The position numbers were made by a program, and so were the translations under genes. The notes under the pieces were generated by a model, which saw only the letters and a program-made list of their open reading frames with translations, was not told where the DNA came from and searched no databases. DNA of 64,000 bases from assembly GCF_000516985.1 (NCBI RefSeq), contig NW_006917096.1:2341606-2405605 (forward strand), written 5' to 3'. Shown piece after piece: positions 1 to 9,911 of this stretch (positions are counted from its first letter, which is position 1; each line of letters opens with the position of its first letter). The stretch comes from Pestalotiopsis fici W106-1 (Eukaryota > Ascomycota > Sordariomycetes > Amphisphaeriales > Sporocadaceae).

Positions 1-409
1 CATTGATGCTGTCTCGCGCAGACGACTTTGAGGGCGTGAGATTGGCCGTAGACGGAGTGGGCGACTACAAGAACTTTTTCGATGCGGCAGGCCTGGGTGG
101 TGGTCCGTCTGGCCCAGGTAACATGGCCGGAGGTTCTGGGGGCAATGACAGCCGCAGCTTGGAAGATATGTTCTACGAAAAGGAGATGCAGATTAGCAAG
201 AGTGCCTTTACAAGGCAATTCAGCTTTGCAATCGTGTACGCCTGGGTAAAGCTCAGGGAACAGGTATGTCGCAAAATCAAGTCCAGCTGTCGAGTGTTTG
301 AACCAATCCCTAACGTGGAACGCAGGAAATTCGCAACATCACCTGGATTGCTGAATGCATAGCTCAGAACCAGAAGGAGAGAATCGGCAACTACATCAGC
401 GTCTTCTAA
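1..409 (+). CDS. VMA6: V-type ATPase V0 subunit d, C-terminal part (5' end outside window)
   Basis: Partial gene; coding exons 1..263 and 326..409, with a 62-bp GT-AG intron (donor GTATGT, branch CTAAC near 310). The spliced C-terminus reads [20 protein letters not shown], then [14 protein letters not shown], then a final ISVF. This matches the conserved end of the V-ATPase d/AC39 subunit (family pattern: QFHFG.FYA..KLKEQE.RNI.WI.ECI.Q). The subunit caps the V0 c-ring and couples it to the V1 central stalk at the vacuolar membrane. A Gly/Ser-rich insertion (residues [17 protein letters not shown]) lies just before the conserved segment; such insertions are plausible in filamentous fungi, but I cannot compare them here. 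The reading frame is open from base 1, so the gene begins upstream. It converges on the mitochondrial uS15 gene. Confidence 0.88.
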
Positions 410-707
410 ACCTCGCTGCTGCCCATTCCTATTCTCCAGTAGCCTTTGCATTTGTAGCATTATTGAGTTTATCCGGAAATACCAAAGATGGATCGTTGTA
501 GCATGAATGGTTTTGTTAGTTATTTCGGCGTAATCGGCACTTCAGAATTGATAGAAAGGTCGTGGTGGAATCGTGGCTCATTCAAAATCGAGCTTCTTCT
601 GTATTGTACATAGCATATTACAATGCCTTCGACCCCCCTTCTCGAAATATGCGATATTGGTATAATACATATGCTGGCCCATGTACACTCGATCGCCGCG
701 AGGTGTT
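410..707. other. Convergent intergenic spacer
   Basis: 298 bp between two converging genes; it must hold both 3' UTRs and polyadenylation sites. AT-rich stretches occur, but no gene is seen. Confidence 0.6.
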
Positions 708-1711
708 CTACAACGTGATCTGACCCTTGTAAGTAGCAGGGCTCAATCCAAGTTTCTCGATCAGGTGATACCACCTATCGCTTCCTCTCTCCTTGCGCTC
801 CATATACTGCAGGAGCTTTTGCCTCCTGTGCGTAAGCAACCGCAGATCTCGTTTGCCAACCTTGTCCTTGTAACCTCTGCCCGTCTCCAGCTGGTTCGCT
901 AGTGCCCTGATCTTGGCCGTCAGGATGGCGATCTGCACCTCACTGCTACCAGTATCTGGACCGCCTCTCACAGGGCGCTCCTCCGCCTTGACCCCTCTAG
1001 CCAGCGCCTTGGGTCTCATGGTGAGATCTGTCTGATGCCGGCCGAACGTGTTAACACAGCGTTTGATATTGGCGTGCATCTTGTCAAAGGCGGAACCATT
1101 GTTCAGGTCCATGATACGGTTGATGGCCTCGACAGCAACGGCATGTTTCTTTTCGTGGGCTTCCTCCCTCAGTGCAAGGTCGTCGAAGGCCTCGATGGCG
1201 TCCGTGGGCTTGGTAAGGATGTATGCATGCTTGAGGACGTCGTCGAGCTCGGCCCTGCTTACCAGGTGGTTCAGGACCTCTGGGCTCGTTGGGAGCGGGT
1301 GCGGCTCCTCAATAGGGTTGTTGTTGTGATCGGTCTTTGGGACGGATAGCGGCGACTGGCCAGCCGAATCGAACGACTCAACAAAAGGCGTCTCGATACC
1401 TCGCACCGAATCACCGAGGGCCGCTTGGCGCTCTTGTTGATAACGCTGTTTTATGGTGTCGTGTGCAGCCTTGCGCTGTTGCATTTGTTGCCATCGGTAC
1501 GGATCCTGCTTGGCAATGCGCTTCTTCTCCTTGGTCGAAAGACTGGCTACCTGGGTCAGGGGCAGGATGGAGGGTGTTGTCTGCGGCGTTGGGCGTAGGC
1601 ACACTGGGACAGCTGATCAGCGAATTTGCCGGCTTGTTATACATCAAGTCGTTGAAGCTCACCGTTAATGGCGCCACTGAGGCGCTGTACGCCTGTTATC
1701 CGGTGCGACAT
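708..1711 (-). CDS. MRPS28: Mitochondrial small-subunit ribosomal protein uS15m
   Basis: Two exons on the minus strand, 1711..1663 and 1603..708, separated by a 59-bp GTGAGC...CAG intron. The spliced product is 314 residues. The short first exon (MSHRITGVQRLSGAIN) is basic and free of acidic residues, as expected for a mitochondrial targeting presequence. A fungal-specific middle part rich in Gln/Arg/Lys follows. The last ~90 residues carry the S15 fold: GPDTGSSEVQIAILTAKI, then the RDLRLLTHRRQKLLQYM helix that binds the small-subunit rRNA three-way junction, and IEKLGL near the end. The protein is much longer than the ~89 residues of bacterial S15, which is normal for fungal mitoribosomal homologues. 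The start was chosen because it supplies a targeting peptide and a clean phase-1 junction. The gene is divergent from RPS0. Confidence 0.9.
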
Positions 1712-2382
1712 GGCGAGTTTACTGGGCGATGATGCTACTCGTTCACATGGAGATGCCTTCAGACCACGGCCGGATCTACAATGCGACTCGGGGCCGTTCG
1801 ATAACTTTTTTGCCAAGCTTTGATAGGTACCAGCATGCGCCTCATTTCAATCGGTCTTGGGCTGTAAGCTAAATTCCACCAGCCACAGTTTTCCAATAAA
1901 TGTGGCTTGCGCTCAGAAAAGCATTAGTTGGAGGGCCACAAGTACCTTTCTTGACATGACATTTGGGAAATTTACCGCCTCAGAAGCCGTAAAAGAGGGA
2001 TTCAGATTGTATAATAATTTATAATGATATACTCATAGCTATTCTAAAAGATTTAAATGAACATTTAACTAAACTGTAGATATTCAGCAAAATTTCACTG
2101 GCATCGTCTCTGGAGCCATAGCAACTACTATACCAAGTACCTCGAGGCACTTTGCTTGCAAAAGGTCAACAGCGGCAGAAATCAGCCCCACTTGTAGCGC
2201 TTGGCCCAATCCACGCAAAAAAACCCTGCCCACAAAAGTTGATCGGCCCTCGAAAATAGCTTCAAGGCCAAAGAAAAGTTCGCGACTGCGTCCCGACTTC
2301 ACTTCTTTGTCTCCCTCAACCCACCACCACAACACCCATCTTGACCGCACACCGTCCTCGCAGTCGCGACCAAATCATCAAG
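1712..2382. promoter_or_regulatory. Divergent promoter region between uS15m and RPS0
   Basis: 671 bp between two head-to-head ribosomal protein genes. The half next to RPS0 is pyrimidine-rich (CTTCTTTGTCTCCCTC close to the ATG), typical of highly expressed fungal genes. The centre (about 2000-2060) is AT-rich. No ORF is supported. Confidence 0.45.
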
Positions 2383-3407
2383 ATGGCTCCCTCCAACCTG
2401 CCGGCGATCTTCAACGCCACCTCCCAGGACATTGAGATGCTCCTGGCCTCCCAGAGCCACCTCGGTTCCCGCAACCTGCAGGTGCACATGGAGCCCTACC
2501 TGTGGAAGACCCGTGCCGACGGTGTCAACGTTATCAACGTTGGCAAGACCTGGTATGAAGACGAGAGACTCCAGCAGCCGCTTCTTTGTGGCGTCGCGCG
2601 CGCGCAATTGACTAATTTGATTTTTCGTGCTCAGGGAGAAGATTGTCCTCGCTGCCCGTATCATCGCCGCCATCGACAACCCCGCCGATGTCTGTGTTAT
2701 CTCTGCCCGTCCCTACGGTCAGCGTGCCGTCCTCAAGTTCGCCGCTCACACCGGTGCCACCGCCATTGCCGGTCGTTTCACCCCCGGTTCCTTCACCAAC
2801 TACATCACCCGTTCCTTCAAGGAGCCCCGTCTGATCGTCGTCACCGACCCCCGTACCGACGCCCAGGCCATCAAGGAGGCTTCCTACGTCAACATTCCCG
2901 TCATTGCCCTTGCTGACACCGACTCTCCCACCGAGTACGTTGACTGCGCCATCCCCACCAACAACAAGGGTCGCCACGCCATTGGTACCGTTTGGTGGAT
3001 GCTCGCCCGTGAGGTCCTCCGTCTCCGTGGTACCATCTACAACCGCGAGACTCCCTGGGACGTCATGGTTGATCTGTACTTCTGTATGTCTTTCTTGTGG
3101 TCTCTATAACTCACATTCCATGATTGTATACTAACAAACTATGCTAGACCGCGACCCCGAGGCTGAGGCCGAGGAGAAGGTCGAGGAGGAGAAGCTCCCC
3201 TCCGCTGACGAGGTTGGCCCCGCTGCCATCACCACTGGCTTCACCGAGTCTGGCGGTGACTGGCAGGCTTCCGCCCCTGGCTTCGCTGGTGCCCAGGGCG
3301 GTAACTGGGACGGTGCCACCGATGAGTGGGGTGGTGCTGCCGCCGCCGCCGCTGCTGCTCCTACTGGTGAGTGGGGTGCCACTGAGGCCAAGGACAGCCA
3401 GTGGTAG
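2383..3407 (+). CDS. RPS0: 40S ribosomal protein S0 (uS2, RPSA family)
   Basis: Three exons, 2383..2552, 2635..3083 and 3148..3407, giving 292 residues; introns of 82 and 64 bp with donors GTATGA and GTATGT and branch sites TGACTAAT and TACTAAC. The protein begins [20 protein letters not shown] and contains the uS2 landmarks [37 protein letters not shown] and CAIPTNNKG. The C-terminus is the usual acidic, Trp-punctuated tail (GDWQAS, GNWDGA, DEWGGA, GEWGAT, final SQW). S0 is a small-subunit protein near the mRNA exit site and is needed for 18S maturation. The codons are strongly biased to C-ending (GTC, ATC, CTC, ACC), as expected of a highly expressed gene. The reading frame continues open past the TAG stop (separate entry). 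Confidence 0.96.
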
Positions 3408-3503
3408 AGCCAGGACGCTGCCGAAGGCCAAGATGGCTCCGCTACCGAGGGTACTGGAGATGACGTTGCCAACAATCAGCAGTTCAGTGGAATTGAGTGG
3501 TAG
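3408..3503 (+). other. In-frame open extension after the RPS0 stop, possible alternative C-terminus
   Basis: Directly after the RPS0 TAG (3405..3407) the same frame stays open for 31 codons and closes with TGG TAG, so the extension would again end in Trp like the tail itself. It is rich in D, E, G, Q and N. A 66-bp segment, 3367..3432, starts with a consensus donor GTGAGT and ends with CCAAG. It contains the stop, is a multiple of three, and its removal (phase 1) would fuse the tail to DGSATEGTGDDVANN and on to the second stop. It may simply be 3' UTR or a relic of a longer tail; there is no expression evidence. Confidence 0.4.
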
Positions 3504-4609
3504 ATGACTTTTGCTACTCAACCTACAAGAACAAGCCGAGGACATGAAACAAAAAAGTGTGGCGCATGATCGGAGTGCGTGGGAAAATTGGCATGTACTA
3601 ATGAGGGAAAGATACTCGTAGCCAGTCGCATAATTCGATTCCCGCTGTTTGTGGCAGTGGTTACTCTCATTTGTCCGGCTGGGGAAGAGGGAATGCCCTG
3701 TGCAGCCAAAGGAATGGACTTGATCGTTATTCCACCTCGTCTTCCGATAGCGCATCAATGGAAACCAAGAATCGTCCCATGTGCAATGACAACATGAACG
3801 GTTCTGATTTGTACTGACAAGAAGATTTATGCCTTTTTAGCTTTCCGTCTCGGTGTAATAGCCGATCCCATGGGCCTTTATCCATCAAAGTCACCTTGCC
3901 ACACTCTGAGGTTTATCCAGCTCTCCATGGTTCATCTCAATTTTATGTCAAGGAAGAAGAATGCAAACCACTTACTCACCGCGGCCACCAGTCAAATGGT
4001 AGTCGAGGTCCATCTTTCATGGTTCACATATCCTAATCTGAGCCGATAATTAATATCAGCAGACTTGTTCTCAGACGCATAGTCGTTGTCAACCGTATGG
4101 ACCGTCCATACTGATGTAAAATCTTCGCGTGTAGCGACTAGTGTTGTGGACTATCCCTAAACTTGTACTTTAATATACAATACAAATTTGTAGATCAACG
4201 CATGCAGAAATCACATCATGTCAAGGGTGTCATCATCGCCGCAACCTTCACTTGTACACTCAGGGATTTCATTTTGGTATGGACGTCGCTTGCACATTTA
4301 GTGCGTTTACCGTCTGCGGCAGATGTATTCTCAAGTGCCGCTTATCGCTGGCACATTGAGTTTACCGATGCGCAGAGAGTAGCCCGTTGTGATATGTGGT
4401 GTAACCACATTGCATATTGCAGCAAATCGCTACAGATAATCATCACGGGCCCAGCTGTAGACTTCGTGTGCACCTTTGATCAGCCGTACTCCCATCCCAG
4501 GAAAGAAATATTTTCTAATCATTCTATTCTTTCAAGTCAAATTGTTTTGCCGTAATTTTCAAGTATTCGTCCTCCAGGTTTTCATACTCTTTCCGAGTAT
4601 CTCTCAATA
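3504..4609. other. Intergenic region upstream of the permease
   Basis: About 1.1 kb. It holds the RPS0 3' UTR and the permease promoter. Open frames here lack codon bias and recognisable motifs. Nothing further seen. Confidence 0.5.
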
Positions 4610-6455
4610 ATGTCAGCTGAAAAAGTGACCGTCCTCGGCAGGCAAGTGGCGACTGGGAATCATGAATTTATTGAAAAAGAAAATTCCAGTGATACTACGC
4701 AGACAGACTTGGAAGAAGAAGGGCATGGCAGCCACTCCTTGGAGGCAAGCATAATTTCTAATCAATATGGTGTCGCAAATCATTGTTCACTAATAGTTGT
4801 ATCAGAGATATATCAAGTTGCCAACCATTGTTTTGTTTGGCATTGTCCTACTGGCTTCTTGGGAATCATTCTCCTGGACGTTTCAGTTTGCCCTGCTCAA
4901 CGGCGGCCCGGCCTCGATGTTCTACGGAAGCATTCTAGCTGCTATTGGCACGATATCTATTGGTTTTTCTTTGGCCGAGCTGGCTTCAATGTGAGTCTGT
5001 CGACCACATGCATCTCGCCTCTTGTAAATTCTCAAATGTGACAGTGATCCAACCGTGGGCGCCCAGTATCGCTGGAGTGCTAATCTGGCACCTGCAGCTC
5101 CGAGATTCTGGGGCTTGAGTAAGTCATATTTCCGTATATAATGGGGTTCTCATACATAGTTGCTAACTTTTGATCAATGTAGTGCAAGGCATGTAGAGGT
5201 TGTCACTTGTGGATTTTTACCGTCCATACTAACATGGCTATACAGGATGGATGACGGTTTCCGCTTGGTGCTTTGTCTGCGCGGCACCAACATCGAGCTT
5301 GGCCACCATGATAACCTCGCTGATCATGTTCAACAAGGAGACATATGTGCCAGAGCGTTGGCACACCAGTCTGTTGATGATTGGCACAATGGTCCTACCG
5401 TTACTGTGCAACCTCTGGTTCCGCAAAGTACTGAGCTCTGTTGAGGCACTTGCAGGAGTCTTGCACATCTGTCTCTTTGTCGTATACATTGCAGTTCTTG
5501 CATCCGGAGGCACTAGAAGCGATAATGATTTCGTTTTCAAGACCTTGACACATGATGTCAGCGGATGGTCCAATCCAGGGATCGCCTGGTGTCTAGGCTT
5601 GCTCCCGGCTGCATTTTCTCTGTCTGGCATTGACAGCATCATACACATGAGTAACATACCATGCCTGTCCCTTCTTGCCCTCTTTGAAAGGGAACTGACC
5701 GTGATCTCACAGGTGACGAGGTCAAAAATGTTCGCATCAATGTACCCCGAAGCATTATTGTCGCCAGCACCACCAACTCTATCATGGTTGCCACCTTTGT
5801 GCTCGTCCTGCTCTTCTTCATTGGGCCCGTCGACGACTTGGCTAGCGCACCGCTGCCGCTGGTCTATGTGGTGTACAATGCCACGGGCTCCAAGCCGGCC
5901 ACCAATATCCTGGTCACCCTCGTGGCCCTGATTTGCTACTGCGCCACCTTCAACTGCTTCGCCTCCGTGTCGCGGCTGGTATGGGCCTTTGCCCGCGACA
6001 ATGGGCTGCCGTTCTCGGGCTTCTTTGGCTACGTGCACCCGGGACTGCGGGTGCCGACCAATGCGCTTCTGCTCGTGGGCATCATGGTCGTGTTGCTATC
6101 GCTCATCTACATTGGCAGTGTCACGGCCTTTAACGCCATCATCTCCCTCCAGACTTTGGGCATATACGCTTCCTACATTCTTCCCATCTCCTTTCTCCTC
6201 TGGCGCAAACTTCGAGGTCCCGAGCCGCCATACGGTCCGTTCAAGATGGGCACTTTTGGTATTCCTGTCAATATTTTTGCCTTGTGCTACTTGTTGTTCA
6301 TGGTAACATGGATGCCGTTCCCTTCCGTTCTGCCTGTCAGCTCGGACAATATGAACTACGCCGGTCCGATATTTGGCGGTATCATAGTGCTGGCTCTTGG
6401 TGACTGGTTCCTGAGTGGGCGAAAAAGGTTCCAGATGCCGGTCAAAGTTTATTAG
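4610..6455 (+). CDS. Amino acid/GABA/choline-type permease (APC superfamily)
   Basis: Spliced model of 515 residues: 4610..4744, 4806..4990, 5045..5118, 5183..5188, 5246..5650, 5713..6455. Landmarks are an N-terminal acidic cytosolic segment; SFSWTFQFALLNGGPASMFYG and SIGFSLAELASIDPTVGAQY over TM1-TM2; FWGLMQGWMTVSAWCFV at TM3; HMSDEVKNVRINVPRSII, the conserved loop of fungal GABA/choline permeases; and GPFKMGTFGIPVN near the end. About 12 membrane helices fit. The protein probably imports an amino acid, GABA or choline at the plasma membrane; the substrate cannot be told. Intron 1 (4745..4805) and intron 4 (5189..5245) appear to start with GC rather than GT, and exon 4 would be only 6 nt (TGCAAG). 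Skipping that micro-exon keeps the frame but replaces the family-typical MQG with a single R. Confidence 0.82.
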
Positions 6456-6998
6456 TAGATTAGTTGGTGTGGTTTTAGTATGGTTTTGGTATTTGTTTTT
6501 AGGGGATATGTAAGGAGGTTACTCGGTCCTTTTGCTATTTACAGAATCAAGACAATATACTATACCTTTCTCTACATCACCTCTTATCATTTCACTGTGG
6601 CCACAATCATCAAGATGGTAGAAAGATTATGACAAGAATTGCATCAATATTTGAACAGTCTTGGACACTTTTTTTCATTTACTTACCTACGGAATCTTTA
6701 GAAATAATGAAAAATTTGGAGATCAAACCTGGTTGCCATGAAAACCTCGGCATTTCCAGGGTCCTTCCGATGGAGTTATTTTCAGATACTAGCCACTTGT
6801 TCGTAGTACCCGACAAATATTCTCGACATCTTCTCGGGCCCATCCAAATAGAGGTAACATTGCAGCATTTATTGTTCCGCCGCAAGGACGGGCCAAAGGG
6901 CGACAAAAGGGAGTCTACTCAAACCTTTTTTACTTTTTGGGAGCGTGCAGAATACAATCGGGCACACTGCCACCCAAGATTATCCCGGAGGGACTGGT
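6456..6998. other. Convergent intergenic spacer
   Basis: 543 bp between the permease and the minus-strand repeat protein; AT-rich at 6456..6720. No supported gene. Confidence 0.5.
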
Positions 6999-8543
6999 CT
7001 ATGCTCCCGACATACCGCTGTCTGAGTGATCAAGATAATCCATATCTGAAGTGTCATCCTCTTCGCTGGAGGAAGAGCTTTCACCTGAAGTTGATCCGTC
7101 ACTTGAGTTAGCCTTACCAGACGACGATTTGATGCTCGGGGGCTTATCATTTGAAGGTGGCTCAGGCAGAGTCTCCTGTACACAGTCACAGGGTTCGCAA
7201 GGGCAAGTCGGCCTGGTCGGACCGGCATCGGGAACCACGGGCCCACCAGGCATGTTGGGGCCAGCCTCCGGTACGGAAGGACCATGTGAACCAGAGGCGC
7301 TCGGAGGGGGTCGCAGACCTCCACATATGCTGGGCCAAACCTCCGGTACGAAAGGACCATGTGAACCAGAGGCGATCGGACGAGGTGTCCCGCTGCTAGG
7401 TACCGAAGGTCTACGGGGACGAGAGACGATGCGAGGTGGACCGTCGCCTCGTCCCAGACGTCCTAGACGTCCAACTCCACACCAACCAAAATCAGAGGCA
7501 ATCGGAGGGGGTCCCCCGCTGCTAGGTACCGAAGGTCCACGGGAGTCAGAGGCAATCGGAGAGCGAATGGGGTTTTCTGGACCGTGGCCTGGTCGCAGAC
7601 CTCCACCGAGACCAAAATCAATCGCAGGGCGTCTTTCACCAGGAGCGGGTGTTGGCAGACCAGATGGCGTGCTCGGTGGCCCAGTCTCCAAGACGCGAAG
7701 ACGTCCCTCCAGCTCATCGATCCGCTGAATCATGTCTTGAAACTGTCCAGCTTCGTCGTCCTCATGATCATCGATCCGCCGATGCAAAGTTTCAACCTCT
7801 GAAGTCCCGTTCTCCCGAAGATCCCGGACGGCGTTGGCGGGTTCCTCAGCAAGGCTTTGCGTGTGGTCGAGGCGCCCGTGCATATCCTCCAACGCCTCCA
7901 TTGTATCATCATGAAGATCCCATATGGCATCCGCGACGTCCTCTGCAAGAACATGCGTTTGATTGAGTCGTCTCTTTATCTCATCAATCTCGGCGCGGTC
8001 GACACCTCCGGCGTTGTCCTGGTTGCACTTGCAGCCATTGTCTTCATCAGGGCAGCGACACGCAGAATCCAAAATCTTCTGGTCGACCTCAGCCAGGAGG
8101 CGCTTGTGCTCAGTCAGCTCAACCTGTTGTAGACGAAGCTGCAGCTCGAGGTGATCCACCCTAGACTCTACAGGAGGATCACCAAATCCAGAGAACGAAC
8201 CAGAAGACGAGCCGGAAGGCGAACCGGAAGATGAACCGGAAAACGAACCGGAAGATGAACCCGGAGACGAGCCAGTAAAATGACCCGGGTGCGGGCTATC
8301 TTCTCGGGTCCTGCCCTTGATGACACGTCCTTTGCCCTTGGTATCTTTGCCCTTGGGTCCCTCAGCGATTTTCACAGTCTTTGTCTTGGGCAACGGCTTG
8401 GATATTCTGCCTGCCTTGGTCTTACCAAACCGGCCAGCCCCTGGTCTACGGCGGGTACGACCACGAGCCTCATGACGACGATCCGGTAGGTCGGAACTGT
8501 CCGAGCTATCGGAGGAATAGCTGGGGGCACGACAGGAAGCCAT
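6999..8543 (-). CDS. Low-complexity repeat protein with coiled-coil centre, function unknown
   Basis: Single exon, 514 residues from the ATG at 8543 (MASCRAPSYSSDSSDSS). A longer in-frame N-terminus to 8669 exists but lies in the 5' leader downstream of a TATA box. In order: a Ser/Asp start; a basic Arg/Lys/Gly segment (TRRRPGAGRFGKTKAGRI); a (G-S-S-S-G-S-x-S) repeat array; a charged heptad-like coiled-coil region of about 170 residues (VDHLELQLRLQQVELTEHKR, later RIDELEGRLRVLE), interrupted by a Cys cluster (CRCPDEDNGCKC); a Pro/Gly region with imperfect repeats of the type G-P-S-V-P-x-x-G-x-P-x-P-I-A-S; a second Cys cluster (CPCEPCDC); and an acidic Ser-rich tail (SSSSSEEDDTSDMDY). No family recognised and no signal peptide or membrane helix. 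Likely lineage-specific; the strong TATA box suggests regulated expression. Confidence 0.62.
   Translation of the reverse strand: MASCRAPSYSSDSSDSSDLPDRRHEARGRTRRRPGAGRFGKTKAGRISKPLPKTKTVKIAEGPKGKDTKGKGRVIKGRTREDSPHPGHFTGSSPGSSSGSFSGSSSGSPSGSSSGSFSGFGDPPVESRVDHLELQLRLQQVELTEHKRLLAEVDQKILDSACRCPDEDNGCKCNQDNAGGVDRAEIDEIKRRLNQTHVLAEDVADAIWDLHDDTMEALEDMHGRLDHTQSLAEEPANAVRDLRENGTSEVETLHRRIDDHEDDEAGQFQDMIQRIDELEGRLRVLETGPPSTPSGLPTPAPGERRPAIDFGLGGGLRPGHGPENPIRSPIASDSRGPSVPSSGGPPPIASDFGWCGVGRLGRLGRGDGPPRIVSRPRRPSVPSSGTPRPIASGSHGPFVPEVWPSICGGLRPPPSASGSHGPSVPEAGPNMPGGPVVPDAGPTRPTCPCEPCDCVQETLPEPPSNDKPPSIKSSSGKANSSDGSTSGESSSSSEEDDTSDMDYLDHSDSGMSGA
7262..7580. repeat. Imperfect tandem repeats within the Pro/Gly-coding part
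   Basis: A segment of about 35 bp, CTCCGGTACG followed by AAGGACCATGTGAACCAGAG, recurs near 7267 and again near 7342 (75-bp spacing). A second unit, GCTAGGTACCGAAGGT, recurs near 7394 and 7521. The copies are nearly identical in DNA, so the array is recent or kept homogeneous. They encode the G-P-S/F-V-P repeats of the protein above. Confidence 0.7.
8187..8276. repeat. Coding minisatellite (Gly-Ser repeats)
   Basis: Short tandem units of the form GAACCGGAAGAT / GAACCGGAAAAC on the plus strand, encoding alternating GSSSGS / GSFSGS / GSPSGS blocks on the minus strand. Length variation between strains is likely. Confidence 0.7.
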
Positions 8544-8684
8544 GATCCTTAAATTCTGGTGTAGAAGTTTTACTTTGTGCGTTTTGCTGAAGAACGTTTG
8601 TTTATTTTTTTTTAAGTCAGATTCCTCAGAGAACTGTGTGTGTAGATTGGAGAAAAGAGAAGAGACCAATGGTCAGCAGCCTGG

Positions 8685-8695
8685 CCTTTTATATA
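8685..8695 (-). promoter_or_regulatory. TATA box of the repeat-protein gene
   Basis: On the minus strand the sequence reads TATATAAAAGG, a near-perfect TATA element, about 145 bp upstream of the ATG at 8543. It is the clearest core promoter element noticed in the window. Confidence 0.6.
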
Positions 8696-9911
8696 GACGA
8701 GGAGGAGGAGAAGTTCAAGAAATGAATGGCATTGTGTCAATACAAACCTAAAGAGTTGTTCTTGAACAGAAAGCCTCTGTGAGGATGCTCTTGCGGTGGA
8801 GCTTCCCAGGAACAAGGAACGGTTTATTGTGCATATAGTCTGGTTTTAGCCACTCTCTTTGTAGCTATCCGTACTATGTACTACAACATAGTTCTTGTTC
8901 ACCATTATACATGGATCTGTAATGTGACGACAGCCTCGTTTATTCACGAAACGTTTGTCCATACCGGTACACAATACAAGTAATTTGTGCTTTTCCCAGG
9001 CACAAAGCTAACAAAACGGACTAGACTGCACGACCATTTGGCACAAGGCCACAATGAGAAGACGAAGAACACAAAGGCTTTGTCCAATTATGCGAAGATT
9101 TCTGTTGGCCATGTGATGTCTTACACACCGTATGATAGCCGGTCGGAACGAAAGTGTCATGTTCATACTCAAGCTGTGGCCGTTCAAGACATGGGCAACC
9201 AGTGGTTCCAGGTAAAATATCCTTGTACAAATGATATACAAATTAGCTTTCATAATGTACGCCCTTTGCTGAATATTCAATACATATTGACCGGGCCCTG
9301 GTACTGCTTCCAAGAATAGTCTTCCACAAGACTCTCATTCCACAGTATTCAACGTGTATATCGAAGACAACCCACCCTACAATCAATTGACTTGAAGTTA
9401 GCATACACAAGTGTGTACCAAGACATTCATGGATGCCATTTACATAGTAGTGGGCATGCTGATGATGATAGATACCTAGTTTTTGATATGATTTTGATTT
9501 CTCTGTTGAGCTCATATCCATAATTGACAATCTGAACATTGTCTCAAGATGATTCGAGGGAAAAAATATTGACAAGAGTGATTATTCAATATCGTCTAGG
9601 TGCCGTCCCAGAGGCATGTCACGGGTACCTGGCACAAGAGTCCAGACTCCAGTAGCTTGGCGGCTCTAGTGTTGAGCGATCCACTAAAAAAGAACAAAAA
9701 CCCCGGCCACTCCACCAACCCAACTTTGGGCATGCACGTTTAGCAGTGACGTCCCCAAGCTCTTTTTCTGCGGGAGCCAGGCGCAAAAACAAAATACGCC
9801 CCGACACCTGAACATTTCTTCCCCCAAGCAATCTAGACTCGACTTTCACTCACACAACGTAAAAGAAAGAAATTCAAGATCAAAAGAGTCGGCAGAGGCC
9901 AGCGCGCAAAC
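8696..9911. other. Divergent intergenic region
   Basis: About 1.2 kb between the minus-strand repeat protein and the plus-strand SR-Hub1 gene. The part 9600..9911 is the promoter and leader of the latter. Frames open in 9000..9575 have no recognisable content. Confidence 0.45.

Noticed and set aside
3367..3407. 41-nt GT-AG intron ending at the RPS0 stop codon
   Set aside because: Too short for a fungal intron and it would shift the frame; the 66-nt version ending at 3432 is the better candidate.
4761..4805. GT donor (GTGTCG at 4770) for permease intron 1
   Set aside because: Its phase does not fit either possible acceptor; only the GC donor at 4745 gives a continuous frame.
5238..6038. 266-codon minus-strand frame
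   Set aside because: Lies antisense to the conserved permease exons; a shadow of their codon bias.
7051..7728. 225-codon plus-strand Gly/Pro-rich frame
   Set aside because: Antisense shadow of the repeat protein. The minus-strand frame is much longer, spans the whole region and has a TATA box upstream.
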